6,972 nucleotides of DNA from Deltaproteobacteria bacterium (GCA_019307645.1 JAFDJF010000401.1:1-6972); one strand, 5' to 3'; counted from the stretch's first letter, positions 1 through 6,870 are shown. The notes: a model not told the origin generated them from the sequence alone. Translations and numbers: made by a program.

Positions 1-790
1 TGGTCAGGGACCAGTTGTACCAGCGGATTCGCTTCTTTTCCGGAAACTGCAGCGTGGTGTGGGGCGTAATACCCACAGGCGTAAGCCCCTCATCATGGAA
101 CGGCAGCAGTTTAACCGCCAGTTTTGTAACAACGCCCATGGCGCCGAACCAGCCTATCCAGCCCCTCAAGAGGCCTCTCAGATCAGGACCCGGACCTTCA
201 CCCCAGAAGGGGTCGTCCTGCATACTCAGGGAACCGGTTTTTAAAAGCTCTCCGTCAGGCAGGACCCATTCGGCAGACAGGAGCCTGCGACCGGGAACGC
301 CATTTCGATAATTAAGAGGGGAAAGACCCCAGTTAATATGATTGGCCACTACGGAAACCTGGGAACCGCCACCGGGTGTGGTGGTATACAGGCCTCTTTT
401 GATGGCCTCTTCCTGCAACTGAGAAAAGATAACCCCGGGTCCGCAGATGGCGCACATGTTTTCTTCGTCTATCTCCAGATCGTTCATGCGCTTGAGGTCA
501 AGCAGTATGCTGTCCGGCTTTTTGGGTGCGCAGTGGGAGATCCAGAAAGAACTGGCCGGGACATAGTTGATTTTATACCGGTGCGCAATCTTTAAGATGC
601 CTTGCACTTCTTTGGTGCTTCTTGGCAGCACGATGACGGCAGGCGGAACATTCATATCCAGATCAATGCCCGTGTCCTTTCCGTGTCCGAGTCGCCCCAC
701 ATAGGCCTGAGCGATCACCTGATCATCGGTGACATATTGTGAACCAACAATGTCTTCAATTGCTTTATATGCTTCCTGTGGTATGCCCAT
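1..790 (-). CDS. GlcD-like FAD-binding oxidoreductase, second flavoprotein subunit (partial, C-terminus outside window)
   Basis: The open frame from ATG at 788-790 runs off the left edge, giving the first 263 residues. I translated it by hand from the minus strand. It begins MGIPQEAYKAIED and is preceded by GGAGGT five bases upstream, which fixes the start. The fold looks like a PCMH/VAO-type FAD domain: PPAVIVLPRSTKEVQ (about 49-63), DSILLDLKRMNDL (93-105), a glycine-rich PGGGSQVSVVAN segment (139-150), a PDGELLKTG segment (178-186) and GWFGAMGVVTKLAVK (213-227). The first FAD loop, normally rich in glycine (GGGT..G type), reads PASSFWISHC (78-87) and is degenerate. It is a diverged paralogue of the flavoprotein at 2132-3589 and lies 24 bases after the iron-sulfur gene, so the three are probably one operon and one complex. 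Substrate unknown. A GlcE-like or VAO-like (4-cresol-dehydrogenase-type) role is possible. Confidence 0.8.
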   Translation of the reverse strand, partial: MGIPQEAYKAIEDIVGSQYVTDDQVIAQAYVGRLGHGKDTGIDLDMNVPPAVIVLPRSTKEVQGILKIAHRYKINYVPASSFWISHCAPKKPDSILLDLKRMNDLEIDEENMCAICGPGVIFSQLQEEAIKRGLYTTTPGGGSQVSVVANHINWGLSPLNYRNGVPGRRLLSAEWVLPDGELLKTGSLSMQDDPFWGEGPGPDLRGLLRGWIGWFGAMGVVTKLAVKLLPFHDEGLTPVGITPHTTLQFPEKKRIRWYNWSLT

Positions 791-795
791 TGACA

Positions 796-801
796 ACCTC
801 C
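796..801 (-). promoter_or_regulatory. Ribosome binding site of the left-edge FAD gene
   Basis: The minus strand reads GGAGGT, five bases before the ATG at 790. It lies in the 24-base gap after the iron-sulfur gene and supports translation of a gene whose stop lies outside the window. Confidence 0.75.
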
Positions 802-814
802 TTTTCAAAATCTC

Positions 815-2086
815 CTACATGCAGGCCAGAATGATCTCTGTGATATCATAGACCTTTATGTTCATGTTGTTTTCTTTCGATGCTTCGTTGAATATTTTCT
901 TGCAGTAGGGGCATGCGGAAATCACTGCCTCGGCAGCAACCGACTGCACTTCGGTAAGCCTTTCTTTGGCAGCCCACTTGGCAAAGTCGGGATACGCATC
1001 CATTACGCCGCCGCCGGCGCCGCAACAGAAGGCATTTTCTTTCATTCTGGGCATTTCAACCACATCCAGCCCGGAGATCTTATTCAGGATATCTCTTGGC
1101 TGCTGGTAAACACCAAAGGTTCCTCTTCGGTATTCCTTTTTAGGTTCCAGGATACCGTACTTGCCGCGGGTCCCTTCCCATTCCACCCATGGCTCACCCT
1201 GGCGGGCCAGCCTGCAGGGATCATGGTAGGTGGCTCTCATATTCATGGGCTTGCTGAGCTCAAATTTTCCTTCATTTACAAGCTTGGAAATCAATTCCAC
1301 CAGATGGACCACTTCATATCCCATGTCGGAATAATTCTTGGAAAGCATCTTGGGATAAATCACCTTCCAGGTGTTGTAGCACTCGGCACAGCTGGTCACG
1401 AGGGTCTTGGCGCCGGTTGCCTTCAGGTTATCAATGTTTTTCCGGGCAATGGCTTTGGCTTCATCCAGCATGCCACAGGTGGCCACCGGATGCCCGCAGC
1501 AGCTGTCCTTATCGCCCATTGTCATAAAATTAATGCCGGCCTTGTTGAGGATCTTGCCGGTTGCCTGGGCAATGCCTTTTTCCACATAAGATGCGGAACA
1601 ACCCGGAAAGTAGACCATGTCGGCCTTGTCACCGACGCTGATATCATCGGTGATCCAGCCCAGTCTGTCTTCTGCTGCACCGTATCGGTTTCCCTTGTCC
1701 GCAATGTTCTGCGCCACTGTCTTGTGCGCCGGCATGGGACCCTGGCCGTCTTTAACCGCCTTGACCCGCAGGGATTCCAGGACTGTAAAAGGCTCGAGAT
1801 CCAGATTCCTTTTGCAGCCCGCGTCACAGGCGCCGCACTGCTGGCACATATACATAATGTCCAGGTACTCGGGTGTGTAATCGATAGCCCCTTCCAAAAG
1901 GGCCTTGCCTATTTTCAGCCTTCCCATGGGTGCGTAACCGTCAAACAGTTTATAGGCATTACTGGGACACTTGACCCCGTATCTTACGCCGGACATATAC
2001 ACGTGGTCCACCCAAACACAGCCTTTACAACCAATACAACGGTCCATGTCATAGGTGTAGTTGTTAATATCGTAATTATCCTTCAT
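815..2086 (-). CDS. (Fe-S)-binding protein with two 4Fe-4S motifs and two CCG domains (GlcF/HdrD-like)
   Basis: This 423-residue protein is an electron-transfer subunit of the GlcF/LutA/HdrD type. The N-terminal part has two ferredoxin-like motifs: C17-x2-C20-x2-C23 with C40-Pro, and C81-x2-C84-x2-C87-x3-C91. Two cysteine-rich CCG domains follow: C163, C196-C197-G and C233-x2-C236; then C291, C354-C355-G and C392-x2-C395. Members of this family accept electrons from a partner flavoprotein, and in HdrB/HdrD the CCG domains bind unusual iron-sulfur clusters. No transmembrane segment or haem motif is visible, so membrane contact, if any, would be peripheral. The start ATG at 2086 has GGAGG nine bases upstream. 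It sits between two GlcD-like genes, 45 bases after one and 24 before the other, which points to a three-subunit oxidoreductase. All expected cysteines are present. Confidence 0.9.
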   Translation of the reverse strand: MKDNYDINNYTYDMDRCIGCKGCVWVDHVYMSGVRYGVKCPSNAYKLFDGYAPMGRLKIGKALLEGAIDYTPEYLDIMYMCQQCGACDAGCKRNLDLEPFTVLESLRVKAVKDGQGPMPAHKTVAQNIADKGNRYGAAEDRLGWITDDISVGDKADMVYFPGCSASYVEKGIAQATGKILNKAGINFMTMGDKDSCCGHPVATCGMLDEAKAIARKNIDNLKATGAKTLVTSCAECYNTWKVIYPKMLSKNYSDMGYEVVHLVELISKLVNEGKFELSKPMNMRATYHDPCRLARQGEPWVEWEGTRGKYGILEPKKEYRRGTFGVYQQPRDILNKISGLDVVEMPRMKENAFCCGAGGGVMDAYPDFAKWAAKERLTEVQSVAAEAVISACPYCKKIFNEASKENNMNIKVYDITEIILACM

Positions 2087-2131
2087 AACAGAATTCCTCC
2101 TATAAATGACTCTTTAGGGACGCGGAAAAGT

Positions 2132-3589
2132 TTAGAAACACAGGTTACCCGGGTTCATGATGTTGTTTTCATCAAAAATATTTTTCACCCTCTTGAGTGT
2201 CGCGGTATAACTTGCGGCTCTTTCATAAACCATATCCGATAAAGATCCGTAGGGTCTTGTGAACAGCGCCCCCTGAGCCAGCATGGCCTTGGCAGCCGCA
2301 TCGTGGAGACTCCGGACTTTTGCTTTTTCACCTTCGTCATTGGGATCATAGAACATGTTGAATTCAACATGGCATGCACGGGCGCCTTCAATGGGCTGCA
2401 AATAGGTTCCGATATTGATGACCGGGAAGTCCTGCTCCACAGCCACCTTTGTCATGATCTCGGTAAACTCGGGAACCTTGCTGAGTTTAGTAATGAATAT
2501 CAGATCCTGGCTGTTTCCGGTCAGTCTGTGCTTCCAGTAAGGGCCTTCATCAGTCCAGGGCTGCCGCAGAATCTCAGTCAGCCTGATGGCTGCATGACCG
2601 CTTCCGGGCAGGGAATTCAGGTACTGAATGCCGTTAAACTTCTTGCAGATATCGTTTATGGCATTTTCTTCATATTGGATTCTTTCTTCCGGTCTGCGCC
2701 GGGGAGCCCTCAAAGCCAGTACCAGGGTCCACTCGGGCAGTTCCTTCATGAGGACATCAAAATCATTGGGATAGTCTTCCGCACAGACCAGGGCCATGTC
2801 CAGCTTGTTCATCAAGAAGCAGTCATAACCGATTTTTCTACGCAAAAGCATATAGGTGGGTTTGACGGCATCTTCCAGGTTGTTAAATGGAAAGAAGAAG
2901 AATTTGTTCATAGGTGAGAGATACTCTGTCTTGATAATGGCCCATGTGACGATTCCCATGGTTCCCTGTGCGCCCTGGAGCAGGCGGTAGAAATCCATCA
3001 CGCCCGGACCTTCCGGGTTGACGCCTTCAGCAAAAGACTTCGGGAAGGTGGGTGCACTGGCAGACCCGGTCCTGAACAGGGTCCCGTTGGGCCAGACAAC
3101 CTCCATGGACAACATGGGGTCGGCATACTCATACAGGGGGATAACCAGAGGGGATCTTTCCAGAAACGTGGTAATAACCGACTGTTCGCCGTGGGGCAGC
3201 ATGGGCGGGCAGACCATCAGGTTTTTCTCTGCAAGCACCGGATAAAGCTGGTTCCAGGTCACACCGGGCTCCACAGTGATCTTCCTGTTTCGTTCGTCCA
3301 GGTTCCAGATCTTGTTCATATTCTTCATGTCAACGACGATGCCGCCCTGCTTGGGAAGGGCTGCGCCGGTAAAATGGACCCTCGAACTCACAGGGGTGAT
3401 CGGCGTTCCGCTCTCATTGGCAAGGGTCACAATGGACACGATTTCCTTGTTGTCATTGGGACAGACTACACACAAGGCCGTCCCCGGGGAGGAAAGACTG
3501 TAGTCTGTTCGATAGGCATCAAGGGTTTCAGGCGAGTCCGATACCCGATTACTTCCGAGTAGATCAATAAGTTTGTTTTTAATACTCAT
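2132..3589 (-). CDS. GlcD-like FAD-binding oxidoreductase (PCMH/VAO-type)
   Basis: The 485-residue product fits the usual GlcD/D-lactate-dehydrogenase size. An N-terminal FAD-binding domain covers about 35-220: an ITPVSSRVHFTGAALP loop (64-79), GGIVVDMKNMNKI (82-94), ITVEPGVTWNQLYPVLAEK (104-122), PNGTLFRTG (167-175) and LLQGAQGTMGIVTW (203-216), the last being a typical family signature. A C-terminal FAD-oxidase domain ends in FDENNIMNPGNLCF, the normal terminus of this family. Such enzymes oxidise 2-hydroxy acids or related alcohols, or hydroxylate p-alkylphenols in the VAO branch. The first glycine loop is atypical (SSRVHFTG). The start ATG has GGGAG seven bases upstream. It is the first gene of the left block and is followed 45 bases later by the iron-sulfur subunit, the likely electron acceptor. 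The substrate cannot be told from sequence alone. Confidence 0.88.
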   Translation of the reverse strand: MSIKNKLIDLLGSNRVSDSPETLDAYRTDYSLSSPGTALCVVCPNDNKEIVSIVTLANESGTPITPVSSRVHFTGAALPKQGGIVVDMKNMNKIWNLDERNRKITVEPGVTWNQLYPVLAEKNLMVCPPMLPHGEQSVITTFLERSPLVIPLYEYADPMLSMEVVWPNGTLFRTGSASAPTFPKSFAEGVNPEGPGVMDFYRLLQGAQGTMGIVTWAIIKTEYLSPMNKFFFFPFNNLEDAVKPTYMLLRRKIGYDCFLMNKLDMALVCAEDYPNDFDVLMKELPEWTLVLALRAPRRRPEERIQYEENAINDICKKFNGIQYLNSLPGSGHAAIRLTEILRQPWTDEGPYWKHRLTGNSQDLIFITKLSKVPEFTEIMTKVAVEQDFPVINIGTYLQPIEGARACHVEFNMFYDPNDEGEKAKVRSLHDAAAKAMLAQGALFTRPYGSLSDMVYERAASYTATLKRVKNIFDENNIMNPGNLCF

Positions 3590-3634
3590 ATATAATCTCC
3601 CAAATTGATTTGCATGACTTATGGCGGAGCATTT

Positions 3635-3821
3635 ACCCTAACGTTGCATAAATCCTGTCGACAAAAACCGTTTCACTCGCGCTATAGTGCATGAACTGCG
3701 CGTGTAGTCATGCTTTTCTGAACCTCATGTAGTGTGAACTACACTCCAGAAAATCATGACTACACACACATTTCACGCACTCTAACACGTTTTTGTTCGA
3801 AGTTTTATGCAACGTTAGGGT
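3635..3821. repeat. Long imperfect palindrome with 18-base terminal inverted repeats (MITE-like)
   Basis: The ends 3635-3652 and 3804-3821 are perfect inverted copies (ACCCTAACGTTGCATAAA and its complement). A second inverted pair, 3702-3720 and 3747-3765, matches at 18 of 19 positions, and the centre holds a 6-bp hairpin (3728-3733 with 3738-3743). The sequence between these arms is also partly complementary, so the whole 187 bases could fold into one long cruciform or RNA hairpin. There is no coding sequence inside. Terminal repeats with full-length self-complementarity are typical of miniature inverted-repeat elements. No clear target duplication is visible at the borders, so mobility is inferred. 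Confidence 0.7.
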
Positions 3822-3892
3822 TGAGAAAATAGCGCCTTTTTTCCTGAAACCGGAAACGGGCAGCTCCGCTTTTTGCCAAAAAACTGTTCTTC

Positions 3893-3959
3893 TTAAAAAG
3901 CGAATAAGCGGTCAGCAGTAAATTCCCGCATGATTTGCCGGGAAATTCTGCTGGCCGCT
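3893..3959 (-). terminator. Probable terminator downstream of the thiolase gene
   Basis: Beginning 18 bases after the thiolase stop, the arms 3939-3959 and 3907-3928 pair over about 20 bases (AGCGG-CAGCAG and TTCCCG blocks pair exactly, with a few mismatches between) around a 10-base loop. On the minus strand a run of five T follows at 3899-3895, seven bases after the stem. The T run is short and slightly distant, so termination may be partial, but the hairpin itself is clear. Confidence 0.6.
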
Positions 3960-3977
3960 CAGTTAAAAAAACAAATT

Positions 3978-5159
3978 TTAGTCGGGTTTTCCCAGAATAA
4001 CCACAGCGCCCGTGCTGGAATCAATGGGCGTACCGCCGACACCGTGTGCCAGTCCGAGCTTGGGATTGTCCAACTGCCTTTTCTCCGCTCTTCCCATGAG
4101 CTGGTTATAGACCTCGTAAAGCATCCGGATGCCGCTGGCGCCCACCGGATGGCCAAAGCACTTGAGCCCACCGTCCGTATTCACAGGCACTTCACCCGTA
4201 AGCGAAAAAGTGTCTTTATGGACATCTTCCGTTGCCTTGCCGCGCTCACTGAAACCGAGATCTTCATAAATGATGAGCTCCGTGATGGTAAAACAGTCAT
4301 GGACGATGGCCACGTCGATTTCTTTTCTGGGATCCGTGACCCCGGCCATTTTGTATGCCATTTTGGCTGCACGAACGTTTTCTTCAAAATGGACAAAAGA
4401 CCAGTCATCCTGAAGCATGGCCTGATATTGACCGATGCTGAACCCAAAGCCTTTGATCGTGACAAAGTCTTTTTTCATTTTCCTGGCTTTTTCAGTTGTC
4501 GTTATAATTGCGGCAGCCCCTCCGTCACTCACACCACAGCAGTCAAAGAGGCCCAGGGGCGGGGCGATCATGGGCGCCTTCAAAACCTGTTCCTCCGTGA
4601 TCACTTTCTGGTACTGTGCCTTTGGTGTGAGACTCCCATTGTAATGGTTTTTTACCGCAATCTTTGCCAGGGTTTCTTTCCCCTCTTTCGGATCAATGCC
4701 ATAATGATGAAAGTATCTTTGAGCGATCTGGGCAAAGGCCCCGGGAGGCACAAACATGACATCGCCTCGGTGAGTATAAGGTATTGTGGGGTCTATCCCG
4801 GCAGCTGCAATGCCTGAGTCTTTCAACTTTTCCGCCCCACAAACCAGAACCGTATCATATACGCCTGCTGCGACGGAAAAGGCGGCATTGATAAAGGCGT
4901 CCTGGCCGCCTGAGCAACGATTTTCCACTCTTGTAACCGGTATATAATCCAGCTTCAGCGGATATGCCAGCGACCTTCCCATTTCACCGGAATACATGGT
5001 TGACCACCAGGCCGCGTCCAAGTCCTTGGACTCGATTCCTGCATCTTCAAAGGCCTCATAACAGGCATCCACAACCAGATCTTTTACATCTTTATCCCAG
5101 AGTTCACCGAATTTGGTGCATCCCATTCCGATAACTGCTACTTCATTGCTGAATCCCAT
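3978..5159 (-). CDS. SCP2-type thiolase / acetyl-CoA acetyltransferase family protein
   Basis: I place the start at ATG 5157-5159 (393 residues), not at the in-frame TTG at 5174, because the codons between them contain the AGGAGG ribosome binding site. The product is a non-decarboxylating thiolase of the SCP2/archaeal branch: N-terminal VAVIGMGCTKFGE, the nucleophile in VENRCSGGQDAF (Cys82), an HDCF motif (His287-Cys289), GGLKCFGHPVGASG with the catalytic His337, and a C-terminal GLAHGVGG (His372) where classical thiolases have a second cysteine, as is usual in this branch. It would cleave a 3-oxoacyl-CoA or condense acyl-CoA units, or act as a C-acyltransferase. It follows the HMGCS-like/DUF35 gene after 11 bases and almost certainly forms a complex with it. 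Substrate unknown. Confidence 0.9.
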   Translation of the reverse strand: MGFSNEVAVIGMGCTKFGELWDKDVKDLVVDACYEAFEDAGIESKDLDAAWWSTMYSGEMGRSLAYPLKLDYIPVTRVENRCSGGQDAFINAAFSVAAGVYDTVLVCGAEKLKDSGIAAAGIDPTIPYTHRGDVMFVPPGAFAQIAQRYFHHYGIDPKEGKETLAKIAVKNHYNGSLTPKAQYQKVITEEQVLKAPMIAPPLGLFDCCGVSDGGAAAIITTTEKARKMKKDFVTIKGFGFSIGQYQAMLQDDWSFVHFEENVRAAKMAYKMAGVTDPRKEIDVAIVHDCFTITELIIYEDLGFSERGKATEDVHKDTFSLTGEVPVNTDGGLKCFGHPVGASGIRMLYEVYNQLMGRAEKRQLDNPKLGLAHGVGGTPIDSSTGAVVILGKPD

Positions 5160-5165
5160 AACATC

Positions 5166-5171
5166 CCTCCT
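5166..5171 (-). promoter_or_regulatory. Ribosome binding site deciding the thiolase start
   Basis: The minus strand reads AGGAGG, six bases before ATG 5159. Its first A is the last base of the upstream gene's TGA stop codon. A start at TTG 5174 would place this motif inside the coding sequence as Arg-Arg, so the downstream ATG is the better start. Confidence 0.85.
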
Positions 5172-6568
5172 CAACCGTTCTCACGCAGTGGAACAGCTTT
5201 CCATGTATAACTGATCATGGTATCCCACGGCACCAGGACCAGTCTTCTAAAGCTCATCTCCACCGGGGTATCAATCTGTACGGTTTTCATAGTACAGTCC
5301 GCCATATTGCAGTATATCCTTCCTCCACCGTCAAAGTTGACAAGCCCTTCCATCTGGCCGGTCAGGGGATCTTTCATAGAGGTAAAAACCTTGCCTTTTT
5401 TGTCTGAAAGGGCAACCGGTTCGGATTCATCCTTTGCATGACACTTTGCGCAGATCCGCTGCGGTGGGAATTCAATGGACCCGCATTTTTTACACTTGCT
5501 GCCGTGCAACGCATACAGCCTTTCCCTTTCTCTGTAAGTGGGCGGCGCAGATGCGTAAGTCAGCACATAAGGCATCTTGGCGTCCTTCAGGTTCACCAGG
5601 CCGTTCCATTTAAGATAGGTAAAATAGTCGGGCAGCATCAGCTTTGATTCCAGCTGGGTCTTTACGCTTACCCGGCCGTTGCTATCTATCCCTTTGTTCA
5701 CCTTAAGACGCATGGCATCACTGCCGTTCCCATAGCCTGCCAGAAGGATATCATCGCCGGCATTGGCATCTTCGAGGGCTGCCACCAGCAGCAGCAGCGG
5801 AGATGCAGCCCCGGTATTTCCCAAAGAGCCCATAAAAGGATCCTGAACCTGTTTCATGGGGTCAAAGCCCAGACCCTTTGCCAGACCTATGGGCGTACGT
5901 GCGTCAGGGCAGTAAAAAACGGCCTTGGCAAAATCCTTTGCAGCCATTTCATCCTTTTTCATGAGCCCACCGACAGCCTCTCTCATTGACTTGCTGTACC
6001 CGAAAGCCAAATCAAAACGGGATTCCCATGAGTTGATATAGGAATCGCCTTTTCGCTGCCAGACATCAAAGATCTCATTTGCTACGGATACGCTGGATTC
6101 CACACTGGCGGCAACATCATCAGCGCCAATCAAAACCGCAGCAGCGCCGGCGCCGCCGTTCCGCTCATGTTCCGAGCCCGGTTCACCAAGTCTGCAGTCA
6201 GAGGCGACCACGATAATCTGTTTTGCAGAACCGGCCTTAACCGCATCAGCTGCCAGCCTGAGGGCGGTTGTCCCGCCTTTGGTACTGCTGCCAAAGTCGG
6301 CAGTCATGATGTCTTCACGTAAATCAGCCGCCTTGGCAACCAGTGATGACATCTGTTTCTCTGTATAGGGCGATGACGTGGAAGCGAAAAACAGTCCATC
6401 CACCTTGCTTCGGTCCACACCCTTGAGACACTGTAAAACAGCAGAAACCGCCATGGTTACACTGTCTTCATCCGGGCCGGTAATTGACCTTTCGCCCCGT
6501 GCACCTACCAACCCAAGGTCCATTCTCCACCTGGGTATGTATGCTCCGTAAGATATTAGACCAACCAC
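5171..6568 (-). CDS. HMG-CoA-synthase-like protein fused to a C-terminal DUF35 (zinc ribbon + OB-fold) domain; catalytic residues replaced
   Basis: The 465-residue protein starts at GTG 6568, with AGGAGG five bases upstream; the N-terminus MVGLISYGAYIPRWRM matches archaeal-type HMG-CoA synthases. Residues 1-340 are the thiolase-fold synthase part; residues 350-460 are a DUF35 domain with zinc ligands C359, C362, C373 and C376 followed by an OB fold. DUF35 is normally a separate protein in archaea, so this is a fusion. Compared with remembered archaeal and staphylococcal synthases, the catalytic Glu (SES motif) is Thr64, the nucleophilic Cys (ACKAGT) is Thr96 in SSTKGGT, and the catalytic His (FHQP) is Tyr219 in FYCP. 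The conserved GNTGAAS (250-256) and GYGNGSDAM (278-286) remain. Authentic HMG-CoA synthesis is therefore unlikely. I infer a structural or CoA-handling partner of the adjacent thiolase, or a different chemistry. Confidence 0.88.
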   Translation of the reverse strand: MVGLISYGAYIPRWRMDLGLVGARGERSITGPDEDSVTMAVSAVLQCLKGVDRSKVDGLFFASTSSPYTEKQMSSLVAKAADLREDIMTADFGSSTKGGTTALRLAADAVKAGSAKQIIVVASDCRLGEPGSEHERNGGAGAAAVLIGADDVAASVESSVSVANEIFDVWQRKGDSYINSWESRFDLAFGYSKSMREAVGGLMKKDEMAAKDFAKAVFYCPDARTPIGLAKGLGFDPMKQVQDPFMGSLGNTGAASPLLLLVAALEDANAGDDILLAGYGNGSDAMRLKVNKGIDSNGRVSVKTQLESKLMLPDYFTYLKWNGLVNLKDAKMPYVLTYASAPPTYRERERLYALHGSKCKKCGSIEFPPQRICAKCHAKDESEPVALSDKKGKVFTSMKDPLTGQMEGLVNFDGGGRIYCNMADCTMKTVQIDTPVEMSFRRLVLVPWDTMISYTWKAVPLRENG

Positions 6569-6573
6569 TTGCT

Positions 6574-6579
6574 CCTCCT
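6574..6579 (-). promoter_or_regulatory. Ribosome binding site supporting a GTG start
   Basis: The minus strand reads AGGAGG (extended to AAGGAGGAG), five bases before GTG 6568. No ATG lies at suitable spacing, and the family N-terminus begins exactly here, so GTG is the start. Confidence 0.8.
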
Positions 6580-6633
6580 TATTGCTTGGGTATCAAAAAA
6601 CGATTCAAATACAATCAAAGCATGCCTGCACAG

Positions 6634-6689
6634 TTAATCTGGCGTAACTAATTTTAGTGTTATCAATGGGTTAAAGAAATCCAGATTAA
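6634..6689. promoter_or_regulatory. Inverted repeat, possible operator, around a weak -10-like site
   Basis: TTAATCTGG (6634-6642) and CCAGATTAA (6681-6689) are perfect 9-base inverted copies 38 bases apart. Between them the minus strand has TAAAAT (6656-6651), a fair -10 box, but no good -35 at 16-18 bases. A regulator bound to both arms would flank such a promoter. The promoter is tentative; the dyad is directly visible but could be chance in A/T-rich DNA. Confidence 0.3.
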
Positions 6690-6748
6690 TGTGAACGATC
6701 GCTTGTTATGCCAACTGTTTTTTATCCGTTTTGAAGGTTTCTGTCAAG

Positions 6749-6776
6749 AAAAAAAGCCGGCGACCCCGTGCCGGGC
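6749..6776 (-). terminator. Rho-independent terminator, minus strand
   Basis: On the minus strand GCCCGGC (6776-6770) pairs with GCCGGC (6761-6756) with one bulged base, around an 8-base loop, and is followed immediately by seven T (6755-6749). This is a standard intrinsic terminator, probably ending a transcript that enters from beyond the right edge, and it isolates block 1. Confidence 0.7.
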
Positions 6777-6870
6777 GGAGATGAGAACTTCAGTGGAATT
6801 TTGCATAAAACCGGTCATTTTAAAAAACGACCCTGTCGAGCCGTTTTAACAACTTTTACCTAGGAGGCTG

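Larger units (their letters stand above)
3590..3977. other. 388-base intergenic gap separating the two gene blocks
   Basis: I see no convincing gene here. From the thiolase side it contains a strong hairpin (3907-3959), an A/T-rich stretch without clear motifs, then a long palindrome (3635-3821). The last 45 bases before the flavoprotein start contain its ribosome binding site. I could not assign a promoter for the left block with any confidence: no good -35/-10 or -24/-12 pair is visible in the 45 bases left of the palindrome, so transcription may start within the palindrome or read through from block 1. Confidence 0.7.

Noticed and set aside
1223..2242. 339-codon plus-strand open frame
   Set aside because: It lies opposite the iron-sulfur gene, whose cysteine motifs are unmistakable. 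The plus-strand translation has no recognisable domain, so it is an antisense shadow.
3635..3821. Integron attC site, suggested by CCTAAC and CGTTAGG at the two ends
   Set aside because: The RYYYAAC and GTTRRRY core sites do not match fully, the length exceeds usual attC sites, the outer arms pair perfectly over 18 bases, and no cassette-like gene order or integrase is present.
3930..4817. 295-codon plus-strand open frame
   Set aside because: It is antisense to the C-terminal half of the thiolase and begins inside the terminator hairpin; no family features.
6690..6720. Sigma-54 promoter (TTGGCAT...GC on the minus strand)
   Set aside because: The GG to GC spacing is two bases shorter than the invariant -24/-12 spacing.
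6822..6838. Second minus-strand terminator (CGAC-AGG-GTCG followed by six T)
   Set aside because: The stem is only four base pairs; too weak to list beside the clear terminator at 6749-6776.
6801..6846. Second copy of the palindromic element, suggested by TTGCATAAA and a nearby CCTGTCGA
   Set aside because: Shared similarity is limited to short A/T-rich words without matching terminal repeats; likely chance or too decayed to support.
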